Below are positions 12,120 to 23,620 of a DNA stretch of 64,000 bases, piece after piece; the first letter of the stretch is position 1, and every line of letters starts with the position of its first letter. This DNA comes from Cristatella mucedo (lineage: Eukaryota > Bryozoa > Phylactolaemata > Cristatellidae): NCBI GenBank assembly GCA_009760855.2, contig WPIO01000001.1:17027001-17091000 (forward strand), in the 5' to 3' direction. Under the pieces are notes generated by a model. That model did not search any database. It was not told the origin of the DNA and saw nothing but the letters and a program-made list of their open reading frames with translations. A program made the translations under genes and the position numbers.

Positions 12120-13900
12120 GAATTTAAATTTATCAGGAATCTACTCTAAGCATGAGTGACAGGCGGTAACAGCAACACTCTTCAAAAATGGTTTGAAGTG
12201 AACCTTTTCCAGAAGACAAGCTAACCTGCCTGTATGCACTGTATTTGGTGCAGCACTGATTAGCTTCGTAGGTCGAGGATACATAAACAATACATGTTTA
12301 TGTAGGGCAGTGGCGAAAAGAAGTCTGAGTGTTTGGTACGTTTAGATCTTAGTCTATAGTTTAGGAAGGAGGCAAAGGGTCAGGGCAGTACTTGGCTTTA
12401 AACTGATCAAAATACTAACTTAAGTCGTGCGGAATTTGAAATTCAGGATCGAACATTCTGTGGTTGGCTGAATAACTGGTCATCAAGATCCGTTTCATGC
12501 TTTCCCAGTAGCCGAGACGCTTTTTAAAGTATTTACTCTTAGCCTTGCATTTTTCAGCAGCCTATGGAAGTATCACTTCAAGTGACTGCCTGATTTTCAT
12601 GCAAGTACATATAGATTAAAAATCAAGTTTTGTAATAACTTTCACTAAAGTTATCAAAAAATATTTTTAGTAGTTTCATCATATCGTGCCTTTCAATGCC
12701 ACGATCTCTTAGTTAAGTAATAGGAGTACACAAACTTAGCAGTATCGCACATCTGCAATTTCTTCTTTCAATCGCATGCCATTTCTGGGTTGCTGCAGAA
12801 ATTTCCGACCCTTAATATAGTAAACTATGAACACTTATAGAGACATTATTAAAATAAATCACGAGTAATATGGACACTGATAGAGACATGATTAAATATA
12901 TCACATGTAAGGTACAATAATAATTTTTCCCTTTACATACAACTTGGGGCAGTGCCATTAAGGGTCTGGTTCTTTAAAATTATTTTAATATCATTTAAAA
13001 ATATAAGAAAATTTGAGCAACTATCCTGCATTTGTAGATAAATTGAACAAATGAAAGGCGATAGGTAAATACATATAATCACCATCACGAGTGATAGTTA
13101 ACGGAAAAAATAAAGTTAAACATGACGTTATTCAACAGCTTATTTGGTCACCGTTGCTTTCAGTAGGCAGCAAGAGATCTCCCATTGCAGGACTCCTACT
13201 TATGACCAGAGTAATAAACAGTGAACACCTAACCTATATGGGAAATCCATCAGCCAATGTTTGCAATGGCGGAAGCCGACCACGTCACGCAATTAGTTGT
13301 TATGGAAAAAATAAAGCAATTTAAATGAGAAAGTCTGGGGCGGATTCAGTACCATTTTAGTGAAATAGTGCACAACAATTCAATCACAAAGCAAAGCCGT
13401 CACTGCAATGGAGGACTATACTGCGGCAAGTATACCAAGCCAGTCAAGCAGTATTAGCGGAAAGTGGACAAAAACGATGCTATTGCTCGGTAAAACCTCA
13501 AGACACTATGCGATGAAAATAGTATTAAAACTCGTGACGTTGATGTATGCGGCAAATCTCGAGAAAATCTATCGGATTCCCATGTCGAAAATACGATTCC
13601 GAATTAGCTTCTAAGGCGCTAGACAAACTGCGGGTTAGAAGGCGATAATGCCGCTCATGCGAGATGATGTGTCGATTTTATTTCATTCTATGTTAGAAAA
13701 GCTCAATCGGATAGGGGCTAGCCGAAGCTGACACTCAGGACAATAGTTCAGTGCTAACTTTGTTCTTTATTGCACCGCAAGAAAAAGAGCAAGATTTTTT
13801 TCTTTCAGACCCTCCTTTGCTCGTTCTTTCACCCTCACATTATAATTTTCCGGGGTCTTTTCTTGTTCCAGTCCATAAGTTATATCTCTCTAGCATAGTC
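12120..13900. other. Intron 1 of copy 1, nothing recognised
   Basis: AT-rich intronic sequence. I find no clear copy of the local repeat families and no coding frame of note. Confidence 0.45.
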
Positions 13901-13929
13901 TACCGGTTTTCATTTCTTGTTTTTATCTT

Positions 13930-13953
13930 TCCCTCTCTCTCTCTCTCACCAAA

Positions 13954-13991
<38 letters not shown>

Positions 13992-14047
13992 CCTCTCTCT
14001 CTCTCCCTCTCTCCTCCTCCTCCTCTCTCTCTCCTTCTCTCTCTCCC

Positions 14048-14093
<46 letters not shown>

Positions 14094-14175
14094 TCTCTCT
14101 ATCTCTCTGTCTCTCTCTCTCTCCGTGTCCCTCTATGTCTTTCTGTGTCTCTCTGTGTCTCTCTGTGTATTTCTC
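13930..14175. repeat. (CT)n-rich microsatellite, about 245 bp
   Basis: Long runs of ctctct mixed with ccctct, cctcct and gtgtct variants. It lies about 170 bp before exon 2 of copy 1. Copy 2 has a short ctctctctct tract (42699-42717) at the matching place before its exon 2, so this is an expansion of an old seed. Long Leu/Ser or Arg/Glu frames here are artefacts. Confidence 0.97.
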
Positions 14176-14340
14176 TCTCTCCTTAGGGTGTATGGACCTA
14201 CAGAGAAAGCAGGTTTGGCTTTCTAATTGGGGTTGAATTGTCCACCCTGCTGTTATTGTTCTTATTTTCCAGATATCTGAGCTTTCGACAGAGTTAAACT
14301 TGAAGTGCCATATCAACTTCTGATTCTATTTATGTGGTAG

Positions 14341-14643
14341 GAGTAAGAACAGCTTCATGCGTGTGTTACGACAGCCTAGGCTGTTTCGACAATGCTTCAC
14401 CATTTAACAATGCCGGCAAGCAAGTGCCGAGTGCCCAACCAGAGCAAGTGAGCACGCAGGGTCTGCTGTACACGAGAGCCACTAAAAACGGGCCAGCAAA
14501 AGAGCTGTCATACGTGAATATGAATGTTGTTGAAAAAGTCGGATTTTGCTGCCAGCCTCCCGGCGAAGTTTACTGTTCATGGGTTCGGACAAAGCGAGAA
14601 CTCCGATTGGATGAAAAGCACACAAAATGCTCTTCTTTATTCG
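14341..14643 (+). pseudogene. Copy 1 exon 2, frameshifted
   Basis: The open part matches [11 protein letters not shown] of copy 2 as SCVCYDSLGCF and [18 protein letters not shown]. Near 14525-14540 one extra base shifts the frame. The rest ([22 protein letters not shown]) reads in another frame to the gtaagt donor. Length is 303 nt against 299 in the intact copies: one added codon plus the one-base insertion. Confidence 0.88.
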
Positions 14644-14751
14644 GTAAGTTGCCGACGAGGCTGGGTACTTGTATTTGCTGACAGTAAATTTTGCTCTTGT
14701 CTGTGACACTCATTGACGTTTTGCTCATTGCTTTTTTTAAAATTTTAACAG

Positions 14752-14991
14752 CTCAACTGTAACGTAATAATCGTTGACTAGTCCAAAGGTCCAAGGAAGC
14801 GGCTCAGTCGACTTACAATACAGAAACTGCAAACTCGAGTCTAGTCGGCAGACAAATCGCCGCTCTCGTTCAGCTGCTGGCGGAGAGCGGCTCAAACCTT
14901 CAGAAAATGCACATTATTGGCCACAGTCTAGGTACCCAGAAAGCTGGCTACGCTTGGAGTGAATTCAAAAGTGGCGTACAGCGAATATCAG
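14752..14991 (+). pseudogene. Copy 1 exon 3, premature stop
   Basis: The acceptor aacag is followed by LNCNVIIVD and then TAG where copies 2 and 3 have TGG (Trp). A further net 8 bp of indels separates this from the GHSLG block near 14920. There the oxyanion-side residues are GHSLGTQ instead of GHSLGAH, and a Gly is replaced by Trp (YAWSE). The Asp before the stop (VD) is the usual residue of the family's VDW motif, which copies 2 and 3 have changed to Gly. Confidence 0.88.
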
Positions 14992-16009
14992 GTACTCCCT
15001 AAAGCTTACTGACGACTTCTATTCTAAGGGAGAGCAGAGATAGACTATCGTCAGCTGCTTCTCTTAGGCATTGAAATGGATTTAAGGCAGCACCAAATTA
15101 CTTGCAAGAGCTAGAGTAACTTACAGGATCGCTGTCATGGTTGCTATCTTGCTCCAAGCGTGGAGAGCTTATTCTCCTTGGTACCCAACATACGGCCTAC
15201 CCCCCCCCCAGTGAGGGCTGCTATTTTAATCTAAAGTTTCTTTTCCGGAAGTAGTAACTCTCGTTGCCTTTTAGATGAATTGCTCGAATGTAATATTTCC
15301 ACAGACACCGACAAATTTGAGAATATGGAGGCTTTCATCAAACACATTAGCCCATGAGAAGTATACAATGATAACCAATATGACCTATTTTAACCGATTG
15401 TAATGAGTTTCGACATATGTTTTATCAATAGTTTAATATTACACAGGTTTCGTTTCCTAAATAGTGGAAGCACAAAGAAAGTAAAAATAGCAAAAATTAG
15501 CACCTAATGGTCTGGTGAGGAGGCCATATTAGCCAGATCTGATTTATTTAAAGCAATTATCTACTTATTTTACGGTACGATTACTTCCTAATTAAACTGC
15601 GTGATCAGTTGGAGGCTCAAGGACACTGAAGAAAGTGTCATGAGCTATAGTAAAAATGTACTTACCGGTCCGGTTTGAACGCTTGGCCTGTTGGTTACTC
15701 ACGTCAGTGACTCACGCTCATGACCAGCAAACCATCTCAGGTTCTGAAAGCACACGGCAGTAATTAATTCACCTACCCACGGACTATGAGCTTACCTGGA
15801 AATTCATAAGCAGATGGTTGATCCGTGACCTTGGGTTGTCATATGTCCTGAGAGTACTTGCAGAGAAGCTTGTGGTGCAGTATCTCCGGGTCGGTAGACA
15901 TAAATGGCAGCTACGCGTCTAATGCATAGCCAGGTAAACATTTTTAGTAGCACAACATCCACCAGTATGTGCGCGGCTCCCATGTTTCTTGGACGGGAGC
16001 TCTATTAAA

Positions 16010-16266
16010 AAGACTTAATTTCAGTTTTCAGACACTTCGGGTAAAAGTGATTAAGGCCCATGGAGTAGGATATCACTTTTATGCTGACGATACACAGTGG
16101 TACTTGTCATTCAAACCGTCGGAATCTGCTGCAGCAACTGAGATACTGAATGCTTGCCTTGCCGATATGGAATCCTGGATTTCGGAAAACTTCCTGAAAT
16201 TAAATGATGATACAACCGAACTGCTGCTCATAGGACACCCTAAGCGTGTGGCTGGAATAAAAGGCT
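16010..16266 (+). mobile_element. LINE family A copy, RT part (5' piece of interrupted copy)
   Basis: Encodes HFYADDTQWYLSFKP with YADD at 16080-16091, then ESAAATEILNACLADMESW, FLKLNDDTTELLLIGHPKR and GIKGF. It breaks off at GF, and the continuation (FAHLIGDAIVRPSPRARNL) resumes at about 16748. Intronic in pseudogene copy 1. Confidence 0.85.
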
Positions 16267-16269
16267 TTG

Positions 16270-16747
16270 TAATTTATCTTCGCCTGTAACTCCACAAAGT
16301 CATAAAGACCATGTGGGTATTGCGCAGGAGAGTTTAGTATAGCTCACTCACGACCAAAGTGGTTTCGGTACACATTCGGTAGCCAACAGACTTCGTCTCA
16401 CGCAACAAAGAAAAAGTGGGAAGCACAGCAGAGTCAGGAGAGCAGTTGAGGTAGTGAGTAGCATGGAAGTAGCAGCTCAGGACCGCTGAAAAGGATGGTC
16501 GGCAGTAGGAGAGTAGTTGTCGTTGCTTAAGAATCGTGGAAGCAATTTCCACAGTCGAGGACCTGCAGAGCTAAAGCTTCTTTTGTCAATGGTCTTTAAG
16601 CGGAGGAATGGGACAGCTAATTTATTGTCCACACAGAACCCGAGGGCGCGAACAGGCTGAAACTGATGCAGCAGTTCAGCTAGGTATGAAGGAGCCAAGC
16701 CGTGGCGGGCCATGTGGGTCAGCGTAAGAACTTTGCTCTGTATAGCT
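16270..16747 (-). mobile_element. Inverted LINE A 3' end inserted into a LINE A copy
   Basis: On the minus strand it encodes [59 protein letters not shown] and then the A-type 3' UTR. It is the reverse complement of 17120-17600, with shared private variants, so the two form a foldback of about 480-bp arms around a spacer of about 370 bp. Confidence 0.85.
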
Positions 16748-17605
16748 TTGCTCATCTAATAGGGGACGCCATTGTGCGACCGTCACCTCGTGCTCGAAAT
16801 TTAGGCGTCGTTTTTGATGGCTGCCTCAATTTTAACAGCTTCATTCAGAAGACTGCTTCTACAGATAGCCATCACGTCCGATCCCTATCCAAGATCAGGA
16901 GCTGTCTCCCACAGTTTGTGCAAAAAAATTAACTAGCTCCTTAGTTCAGTCTCGGCTTGATTATTGTAATTCCCTTTTGGCTGAGCTACCAAAGAAAACT
17001 ATTAGGCCACTGCAGCTGACTATGAATATGGCTGTAAGGCTAGTCTTCAAGTCCCAGAAGTTTGAGCCCGTGTCTCCTTTGCTTAAAGAGCTAGGATGGA
17101 TGCCGGTTGAGCAACGGATACAGAGCAAAGTTTTTACGCTGACCCACACGGCCCGCCACGGCTTGGCTCCTTCGTACCTAGCTGAACTGCTGCATCAGTT
17201 TAAACCTGTTCGCGCCCTCAGGTCCCGTGTGGACAATAAATTAGCTGTTCCATTCCTCAGCTTAAAGACCGTTGGTAACAGAAACTTTAGTTAGCTCTGC
17301 AGGTCCTACACTGTGGAACTTGCTTCGACAGCTCTTAGGCAACGACAACTACTCTCATACTGCCGGCTATGGCTCATCCTTTCAGCGGTCCTGAGCTGCT
17401 ATTTCCATGCTACTCACTACCTCAACTGCTCTCCTGACTCTACTATGCTTCCCACTTTTTCTTTGTTGCGTGAGACGAAGTCTGTTGGCTACCGAATGCG
17501 TACCGAAACCGCTTTGGTCGTGAGTGAGCTATACTAAACTCTCCTGCGCAATACCCACATGGTCTTTATGACTTTGTGGAGTTACAAGCGAAGATACATT
17601 ACAAA
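16748..17605 (+). mobile_element. LINE family A copy, C-terminal part and 3' UTR
   Basis: Continues the copy begun at 16010: GDAIVRPSPRARNLGVVFDG, then [42 protein letters not shown] and [15 protein letters not shown], followed by the 3' UTR to 'gaagatacattaca'. Several stops and frame changes are present. Confidence 0.85.
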
Positions 17606-18014
17606 GCCTTTTATTCCAGCCACACGCCCAGTGAAGTTCATGAGATGCTCCCTTAAACTGAAGTCACTGACGTCACGCTCATGCTGTACTCCTTGAGATA
17701 TTTGCAATATTGTGGTGTTACAAAACTGTCTCTTAAAAGTATCCTAGCAGGCAATTGTTAAGTGTATTTGCAGCTATAAAATGAATTATCATAGCTAAAA
17801 TTGACGCAGAATTGTGAATTGAAGTTTGAAATTTCTTAAAGTATTGATGAACAGACTTGTGTTAGTCGGTCTTCACTTAATTACACAAACCTAGCTGAGA
17901 ATGTTTCTCAGTTTACTAGATTAAAATAAAGAGCTGATCTGGTAAAGTCAGTCTTTGCATGGAGAAGTATTTAATCTGTGACTTTAACATCGAAGCAGTA
18001 AATGTTTGGCAAAA

Positions 18015-18046
18015 GAGTGAGTGAGAGAGAGAAAGAGAGAGAGAGA

Positions 18047-18129
<83 letters not shown>
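18015..18129. repeat. (GA)n microsatellite
   Basis: Nearly pure GA run in intron 3 of copy 1. Ser/Leu and Arg/Glu frames over it are artefacts. Confidence 0.97.
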
Positions 18130-18133
<4 letters not shown>

Positions 18134-18279
18134 CTTTGAACAGAAGACTGAAAGTTGGCAGGTCAATGTCACCCATTCGCTAATCAGATCATCGTTTCAC
18201 TAATATCTAAATTTAGAAGTTATTATGAAAGTGTATTTGGTTTTTGAGCCTCCACATGATCCATGTAATCCATTATGTC

Positions 18280-18412
18280 ATGGTGGTTGTCATTGAGCGT
18301 GCTACCACTAACCAATTGATCATGCTTCCTTTGCAGCAAATGTCAAGTGATTAGAAAGAGATTGAGTTCCCTGAGGGCGCTATGAAAAATTAATTACCAT
18401 TATTATTATTAC
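18280..18412 (+). mobile_element. LINE family B 3' end fragment
   Basis: Contains 'gtgctaccactaacc', 'cagcaaatgtcaagtg', the agagattgagttccctgagg tail and (att)n at the end. Confidence 0.7.
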
Positions 18413-18629
18413 CATCTCGTAGTTATTATCCTGATTGCATCAGCACTATATTTCCGGCATTTGGCCTGAGCTATCCCCTTGCCCGTCCATGGAACTGATT
18501 CCTTAAAATAACAAGCAAAAGTGATGAATTTGTCTGTTTCATAATTATATTATATTATAATTCCATCTATAAAAATGTAGCTAAGAGAAAAAATAACTTT
18601 TTATAGTAAAGAGTAAGCCATAATGAACT

Positions 18630-18795
18630 CAAAGACTGAGTGGCTTTGGCTTTCTGTTACCATACGATAGCCAAAAAATTGATCTTATGCAACAGAGAGA
18701 ACGCAAGAAGTATAGCTTAGTAAGTTTTGCAGTCAAAGAAGTGAATAAGGTAGAAGCTGCAGAGTAGGAAGGCTGGCAAGGGTTGCCTTGGTCGG
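18630..18795 (-). mobile_element. LINE family A 3' UTR fragment
   Basis: Minus-strand match to the A 3' UTR ('atgcaacagagagaacgc', 'gaagctgcagagtaggaag'). Confidence 0.55.
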
Positions 18796-19329
18796 ACGCA
18801 GGAGGAAACGTGTCGTTGCATTTGAATTGCGAAACATTTTGCTAAAATTAATGATCTGTACATCAAAGGTTAATTTCGCCTATACGTCTGTAAGACGAGG
18901 AGTAGAATTGCTGATTTATCCTTCAAAGTGCAGCCGACGACACGGTGTGGCTAAAATTAGCAGCTGCTCAGATAGGTGTGAAAAAATTAAGGTCAAGCAC
19001 GCCTAGCCAGTCGCACCAAGAATTTTTATATTAACCAATTGATCAGCCGGAACCCATCATAGCTTCTTCTCTGAGAAAGAGAGATATGGCAGACAATTTT
19101 GGATTTTTTAACACTAATACGTTTCTATTGCACCTTCGGAGATCACAATTCATTTCTTGGCACTTTAAAATGCAAAAGCGTTCAAGAATACACTCAGGAC
19201 CACCGGTGTGCCAGGTCTCTGTTCAGTAGCATGCAGCCAAACATACACGGGCAAGTATGCTAGCACACCGGAGCGAAGAAGACAAGTCAACCGGAGCTCG
19301 GGGAAAGCTGAGAAGAACAGCTACAGCGT

Positions 19330-20514
19330 CTTAGGCTCAGACTTTCATGATGCAAAGTCATTGCATGTGATAGCACACGATGGAAACGAGTTTCAGACTT
19401 TCGGTGGATGCAAGATGAAGGCCCGATCACCAGCAGATTTTAATTCTGCGGGAGGATCGGCTAGACTACTACAAGTTGAGGAGTGAGTTCTGACAGCACA
19501 GTGGGGGAGCAAAAAGGTCGCATAGATAGGCTGCTGCAAGCAAGTGGCTACATCCAGACATAGAAACGTTTGGAAGTAAATTCGACGCTTGATGGGAAGC
19601 CAGTGAAGCTCACACAGACGTGGCACGATGTGGCAGCTACACCCACTGACGACAGACGCGCCAAGCTGCTGAGTTTTCCCCAAGTAACATACGATAACGG
19701 GAGCAGATCTGAAGTCCTAGCTATAGGTAATGATGCAGGATGATGCACAGGCTCTTGCTTAGCGACAGCAGTTATTGTGAGAAATGAGAATTCTGCGAAA
19801 CAGATTTCGCGAACTGAATCAGTGACAAGAACGACAACTCGTGGCAAAAAGGTCGCATAGATAGGCTGCTGCAAGCAAGTGGCTACATCCAGACAGAGAA
19901 ACGTTTGGAAGTAAATTCGACGCTTGATGGGAAGCCAGTGAAGCTCACACAGACGTGGCACGATGTGGCAGCTACACCCACTGACGACAGACGCGCCAAG
20001 CTGCTGAGTTTTCCCCAAGTAACATACGATAACGGGAGCAGATCTGAAGTCCTAGCTATAGGTAATGATGCAGGATGATGCACAGGCTCTTGCTTAGCGA
20101 CAGCAGTTATTGTGAGAAATGAGAATTCTGCGAAACAGATTTCGCGAACTGAATCAGTGACAAGAACGACAACTCGTGGCAAAAAGGTCGCATAGATAGG
20201 CTGCTGCAAGCAAGTGGCTACATCCAGACATAGAAACGTTTGGAAGTAAATTCGACGCTTGATGGGAAGCCAGTGAAGCTCACACAGACGTGGCACGATG
20301 TGGCAGCTACACCCATTGACGACAGACGCGCCAAGCTGCTGAGTTTTCCCCAAGTAACATACGATAACGGGAGCAGATCTGAAGTCCTAGCTATAGGTAA
20401 TGATGCAGGATGATGCACAGGCTCTTGCTTAGCGACAGCATTTATTGTGAGTAATGAGAATTCTGCGAAACAGATTTCGCGAACTGAATCAGTGACAAGA
20501 ACGACAACTCGTGG
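19330..20514 (-). mobile_element. LINE C-terminal region carrying a tandem triplication
   Basis: On the minus strand the frame reads RLCELHWLPIKRRIYFQTF, a hallmark of the CR1/L2-type RT C-terminus, and farther on ELKSAGDRAFILHPPK. The two pieces are in the expected order. The first piece, with about 200 bp of other sequence, is present three times. Confidence 0.65.
19511..20514. repeat. 335-bp tandem repeat, three copies
   Basis: Units start at 19511, 19846 and 20181, each with the same 'aaaaaggtcgcatagatagg' opening, and the third ends at 20514. Only a handful of single-base differences are seen between units (for example cagacataga versus cagacagaga, and cccactgac versus cccattgac). Confidence 0.97.
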
Positions 20515-20821
20515 TGTGTACCTCACATTGGACCACTTTCGGTGCTAAGTCTAGAATCTCCAGGCGAGCGGCAGCCCTCTTAGCCCTTCCATTAAAACAA
20601 CTAATGCTTGCTGGGTGTGATGGCACATTACAAGTCTTTTTTATGAAATAGTTCTGAGTAGTTACCACGGGAGTACCAATCACGTGATCGTAAAAAGGGT
20701 CTTTCACTAGCAGAAAGCCATCTAGCCTCGACGTATGGAGATGTACTCGCTTTTTGGCTGCTAAACCTTTGTAAACAATGTGAGCTGGATGGTGAGCAGG
20801 ATCATTCCAGTCATTCGGCAC
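20489..20821 (-). other. Unassigned 110-codon open frame next to the triplication
   Basis: The minus-strand frame starts MPNDWNDPAHHPAHIVYKG and ends inside the third repeat unit. It contains SRLDGFLLVKDPFYDHVIG. I recognise no family. It may be the extension of the mobile element that carries the tandem repeat. Composition is less AT-rich than nearby DNA. No splice or promoter evidence. Confidence 0.3.
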
Positions 20822-20829
20822 TCAAATCA

Positions 20830-22510
20830 GCAGGCAGCCCGGCATATTGAGATTCGCACGAGCTCGAATAGGCGCACAAACGTGTGCAAATGCATGCAGC
20901 TAGCACTCGACAGCGAACTCGCACACACGCAGGCATCCAGAAAGGTTATCCACAACAAAATTCTGGCTCTTGAAATCTGCAGTGAAGAAGGTGCAGGTTA
21001 GCTCAATAGTCCTACTCGGTGCTGCAGATGATGGCTGGAACCGTGTGACTTGCCAGGGCACAGCCTCCCCCACTTACTTGCTCAAGTTAGTTTCATCACA
21101 AACTATGTATCTGTATGCATTTTTGGCTGAATGGGTTCAGGAACTCTTTTCACTAGCCAAGATGCAGCTATATTAACTAGTTCATTATCTTCATTACTGT
21201 CGAGCTAGCAATATCTATAGCTGGCTGTCGTATTAGACAGCAATAAAAACCAAACAAGACGTGAACACGACGAAACGACAAGTTGCGAAAATTCTGGGTC
21301 TCTAAAGAATAATGAGTTAGAGCTAAGAGGTAATTCAAGACAATTGAATGCCATTTTCCGCCTGAGTGATTTTGAGTATGCATTTTATTTTTTTAAATTT
21401 GACTTTATTCCTCTTAATGCCAGTCAAATTTAAAATATGTCAGATATTAGCAATGAGCAATGATACAAGTTTTTTTCATGAATGCGATAATACATCATAT
21501 TTCAGACAACTATTGAATTTACGCTTAAAAATACTCGAGCTTAATGAATTTAGGTGAACTAGCCGATTTATATGATTATTAGAAGATTTTCCGAGTAATA
21601 GCTGCTATCAGTATAATGGCAAAATTTTAATTAATTGTTACATGAAAAATGTATTTCAAAGCATTTAAAATACCAGTTTGATTAGGATTAAATACCATTA
21701 ATTCATATGCCATTTCAAGTACCACTTTTAGCAAGAAGTCCTACTGTTGTTGTCTAGCCTAATTCCCTACATTAAACGTACCTGCAGGAATATATTCGCT
21801 GCATGCATCCTATGCCAATAAGAAATAAATCGCCTTAGACCATCTTGCTAATCTACTTTGTGTCAGCTGTGAAAAGCTGAAATACTAAATTGGTCTGATT
21901 TTTTATTTTGGAGAAAATTGCGGTCCTTAAACAGAATAATAAGGAAGCAGAAGTTATATAATCTGTAAGTTAAACTGAATACAAAACTATCCAGACTGAT
22001 TTTTTACTATTTATGCCAGGTGATTTTTGGTTATGCAAATATAGAACATTTGGACGTGAAATTTAAAACTCATAGCTATTAGAATTGTTACTAATGCATG
22101 GGCTTACGTGACTGCCATTGCAGTCTACTTCCATCACAGTATCTGTGTGCATCAATGCGTGCGGTGTGTTCAAGTCCTCCTCTGTGATTTGAGACTGAAA
22201 TAGTATCTTCCACTCTTCTGCAAGGAAAAGAACCTGTACGTATGCTGCCTCTGCAGCAACAGGCTTTAGATCATAAGCCTCCTAAGCACTTTAGAATCGA
22301 TACGCCGACCTGGTTTATCAGTTTTAATTGATGTTTCCGTGAGCCAGCAAAAAATATGCTGAACTTAGTTGACAGCTTATAGCTATCATTTTCTGGTATC
22401 TGCTGAAGGAAAGTTTTTTGAGAGCTTTCAGTTGTTTTGTTTTTAAATATTGCAGTCTTAATAAAAGATGATTAGCAAACTTGAAAAGACTCGTCATAAT
22501 ATTATTATAG
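20830..22510. other. End of intron 3 of copy 1, nothing recognised
   Basis: From about 21200 the sequence is very AT-rich with only short chance frames. No copy of LINE A/B or the SINEs is clear. Confidence 0.45.
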
Positions 22511-22742
22511 GCTTGGATCCGGCTGGTCCAATTTGACAGTATAAATACACGCCTGCGATTGGACCCAAGCGACACGGTGTTCGTCAACGTAATTCACAGC
22601 AACGGGACACCTCTGCTGCAAGGGGTAGCCGGGATCGCCGTTGCATTTGGACACGTTGACTTTTTTCCCAACTGCGGTGTAACACAACCAGGATGCCCTG
22701 GCCTATTGAAAGGTTTACTGGGCTCGATATGCGATTTAGGAG
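22511..22742 (+). pseudogene. Copy 1 exon 4, catalytic Asp region, frameshifted
   Basis: The acceptor attatag is followed by GLDPAGP with the catalytic Asp. A 2-bp loss against copy 2 then gives TGA at 22534-22536. In the other frame RLDPSDTVFVNVIHSNGTPLLQG and GHVDFFPNCG are readable. It ends at a gtgagg donor; 232 nt against 240 in the intact copies. Confidence 0.88.
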
Positions 22743-23339
22743 GTGAGGCAAATTGGAAAAAGCAACATTTCTATGATAGCAGTGGAAAATGTGATTGTCG
22801 GTTTTACTCATGTGAGATGTTAGGGTGACGTTGTAATAACTAGTTTTTCCCGAAGATTTATGTAATTTGCTAAAAGTAGGTTTTTAAATGCTCAGTGTTT
22901 TTCATTTAGTTAAATTTTTTAATTAGTCCACTTATGGTACAAACGACATCCGCCATAATCCTTTAAACTTGAGCAATCGTTGCGTACGTTTCCGTTCAAT
23001 TTTATTTCTGACGTTTACTTTGTCAATCAATTAGTTAGATGACATGGCATAAATAACTGGTGAGAGAACAAAGAGAATTGTAACTTAAAATATTGCTGAT
23101 TGTCGTGGGCAAAGCCCAGATGATAGTGCCCATGCAAGCAGTAAGAAGGAAAATGACAATATAATGTATATAAGGGTTGGATGAAGGTAGAACCCCCATT
23201 AGGGACAAAACTTTGTCATGTGATTGTCGGAAAAAAGCAAAGCTAAAAATTAAACTGAGCTATCAAATATTAAAAAAGTAGTGCCATAACTTTTCAAAGG
23301 GATGACGCTATGAAAAAGGCTTACTCGAGAACCCCCATA

Positions 23340-23620
23340 AACACTTATTCGAGCAATATCACCACCCACTGGCAGGCTCTCTGGTGCAGACACTTGCACG
23401 CCCCATCGACTCTGTTGCAGCCAGGTGCCACTCCCTTGCACCCACGAACACCCACTCACGCTTACTGCTAACACGCATATACATAGCATATACATATCCT
23501 GGCTTATGCTCACACTCACACCAATGTAAGCTCATACACTCAAACAATCCTGCTTACACTAATATACACTAGCACACACTCACATGCTCGCATAAGTTCG
23601 GGCTTCTTTAACGCCCTGCG
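23340..23620. repeat. Degenerate CAC/CATA-rich satellite in intron 4
   Basis: Cactcac, acacac, catatac and gctcacac motifs recur irregularly. A similar tract lies in intron 4 of copy 2 (50430-50790). Downstream both share a diverged block with 'gtgactgctacg'/'gtgacaggtacg' and 'cacagtcaa', so the tract predates the gene duplication. Confidence 0.7.

Noticed and set aside
13751-14316. Long Leu/Ser-rich plus and Arg/Glu-rich minus open frames
   Set aside because: They are translations of the (CT)n array, not proteins.
15770-15920. Shared repeat with 44.9-45.1 kb
   Set aside because: The likeness ('ttgatccgtgacctt' / 'tcgatccgcggcctt') is too short and patchy for a firm family; noted only as a weak lead.
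17916-18203. Ser/Leu and Arg/Glu frames around 18.0-18.1 kb
   Set aside because: Translations of the (GA)n array.
19393-20526. Apparent family of repeated small proteins of up to 156 residues
   Set aside because: The repeated frames follow from the 335-bp tandem duplication of a LINE fragment. There is no sign of a coding family.
23340-23620. CRISPR-like or regular tandem array
   Set aside because: No fixed repeat and spacer lengths; irregular CAC-rich simple sequence in a eukaryotic intron.
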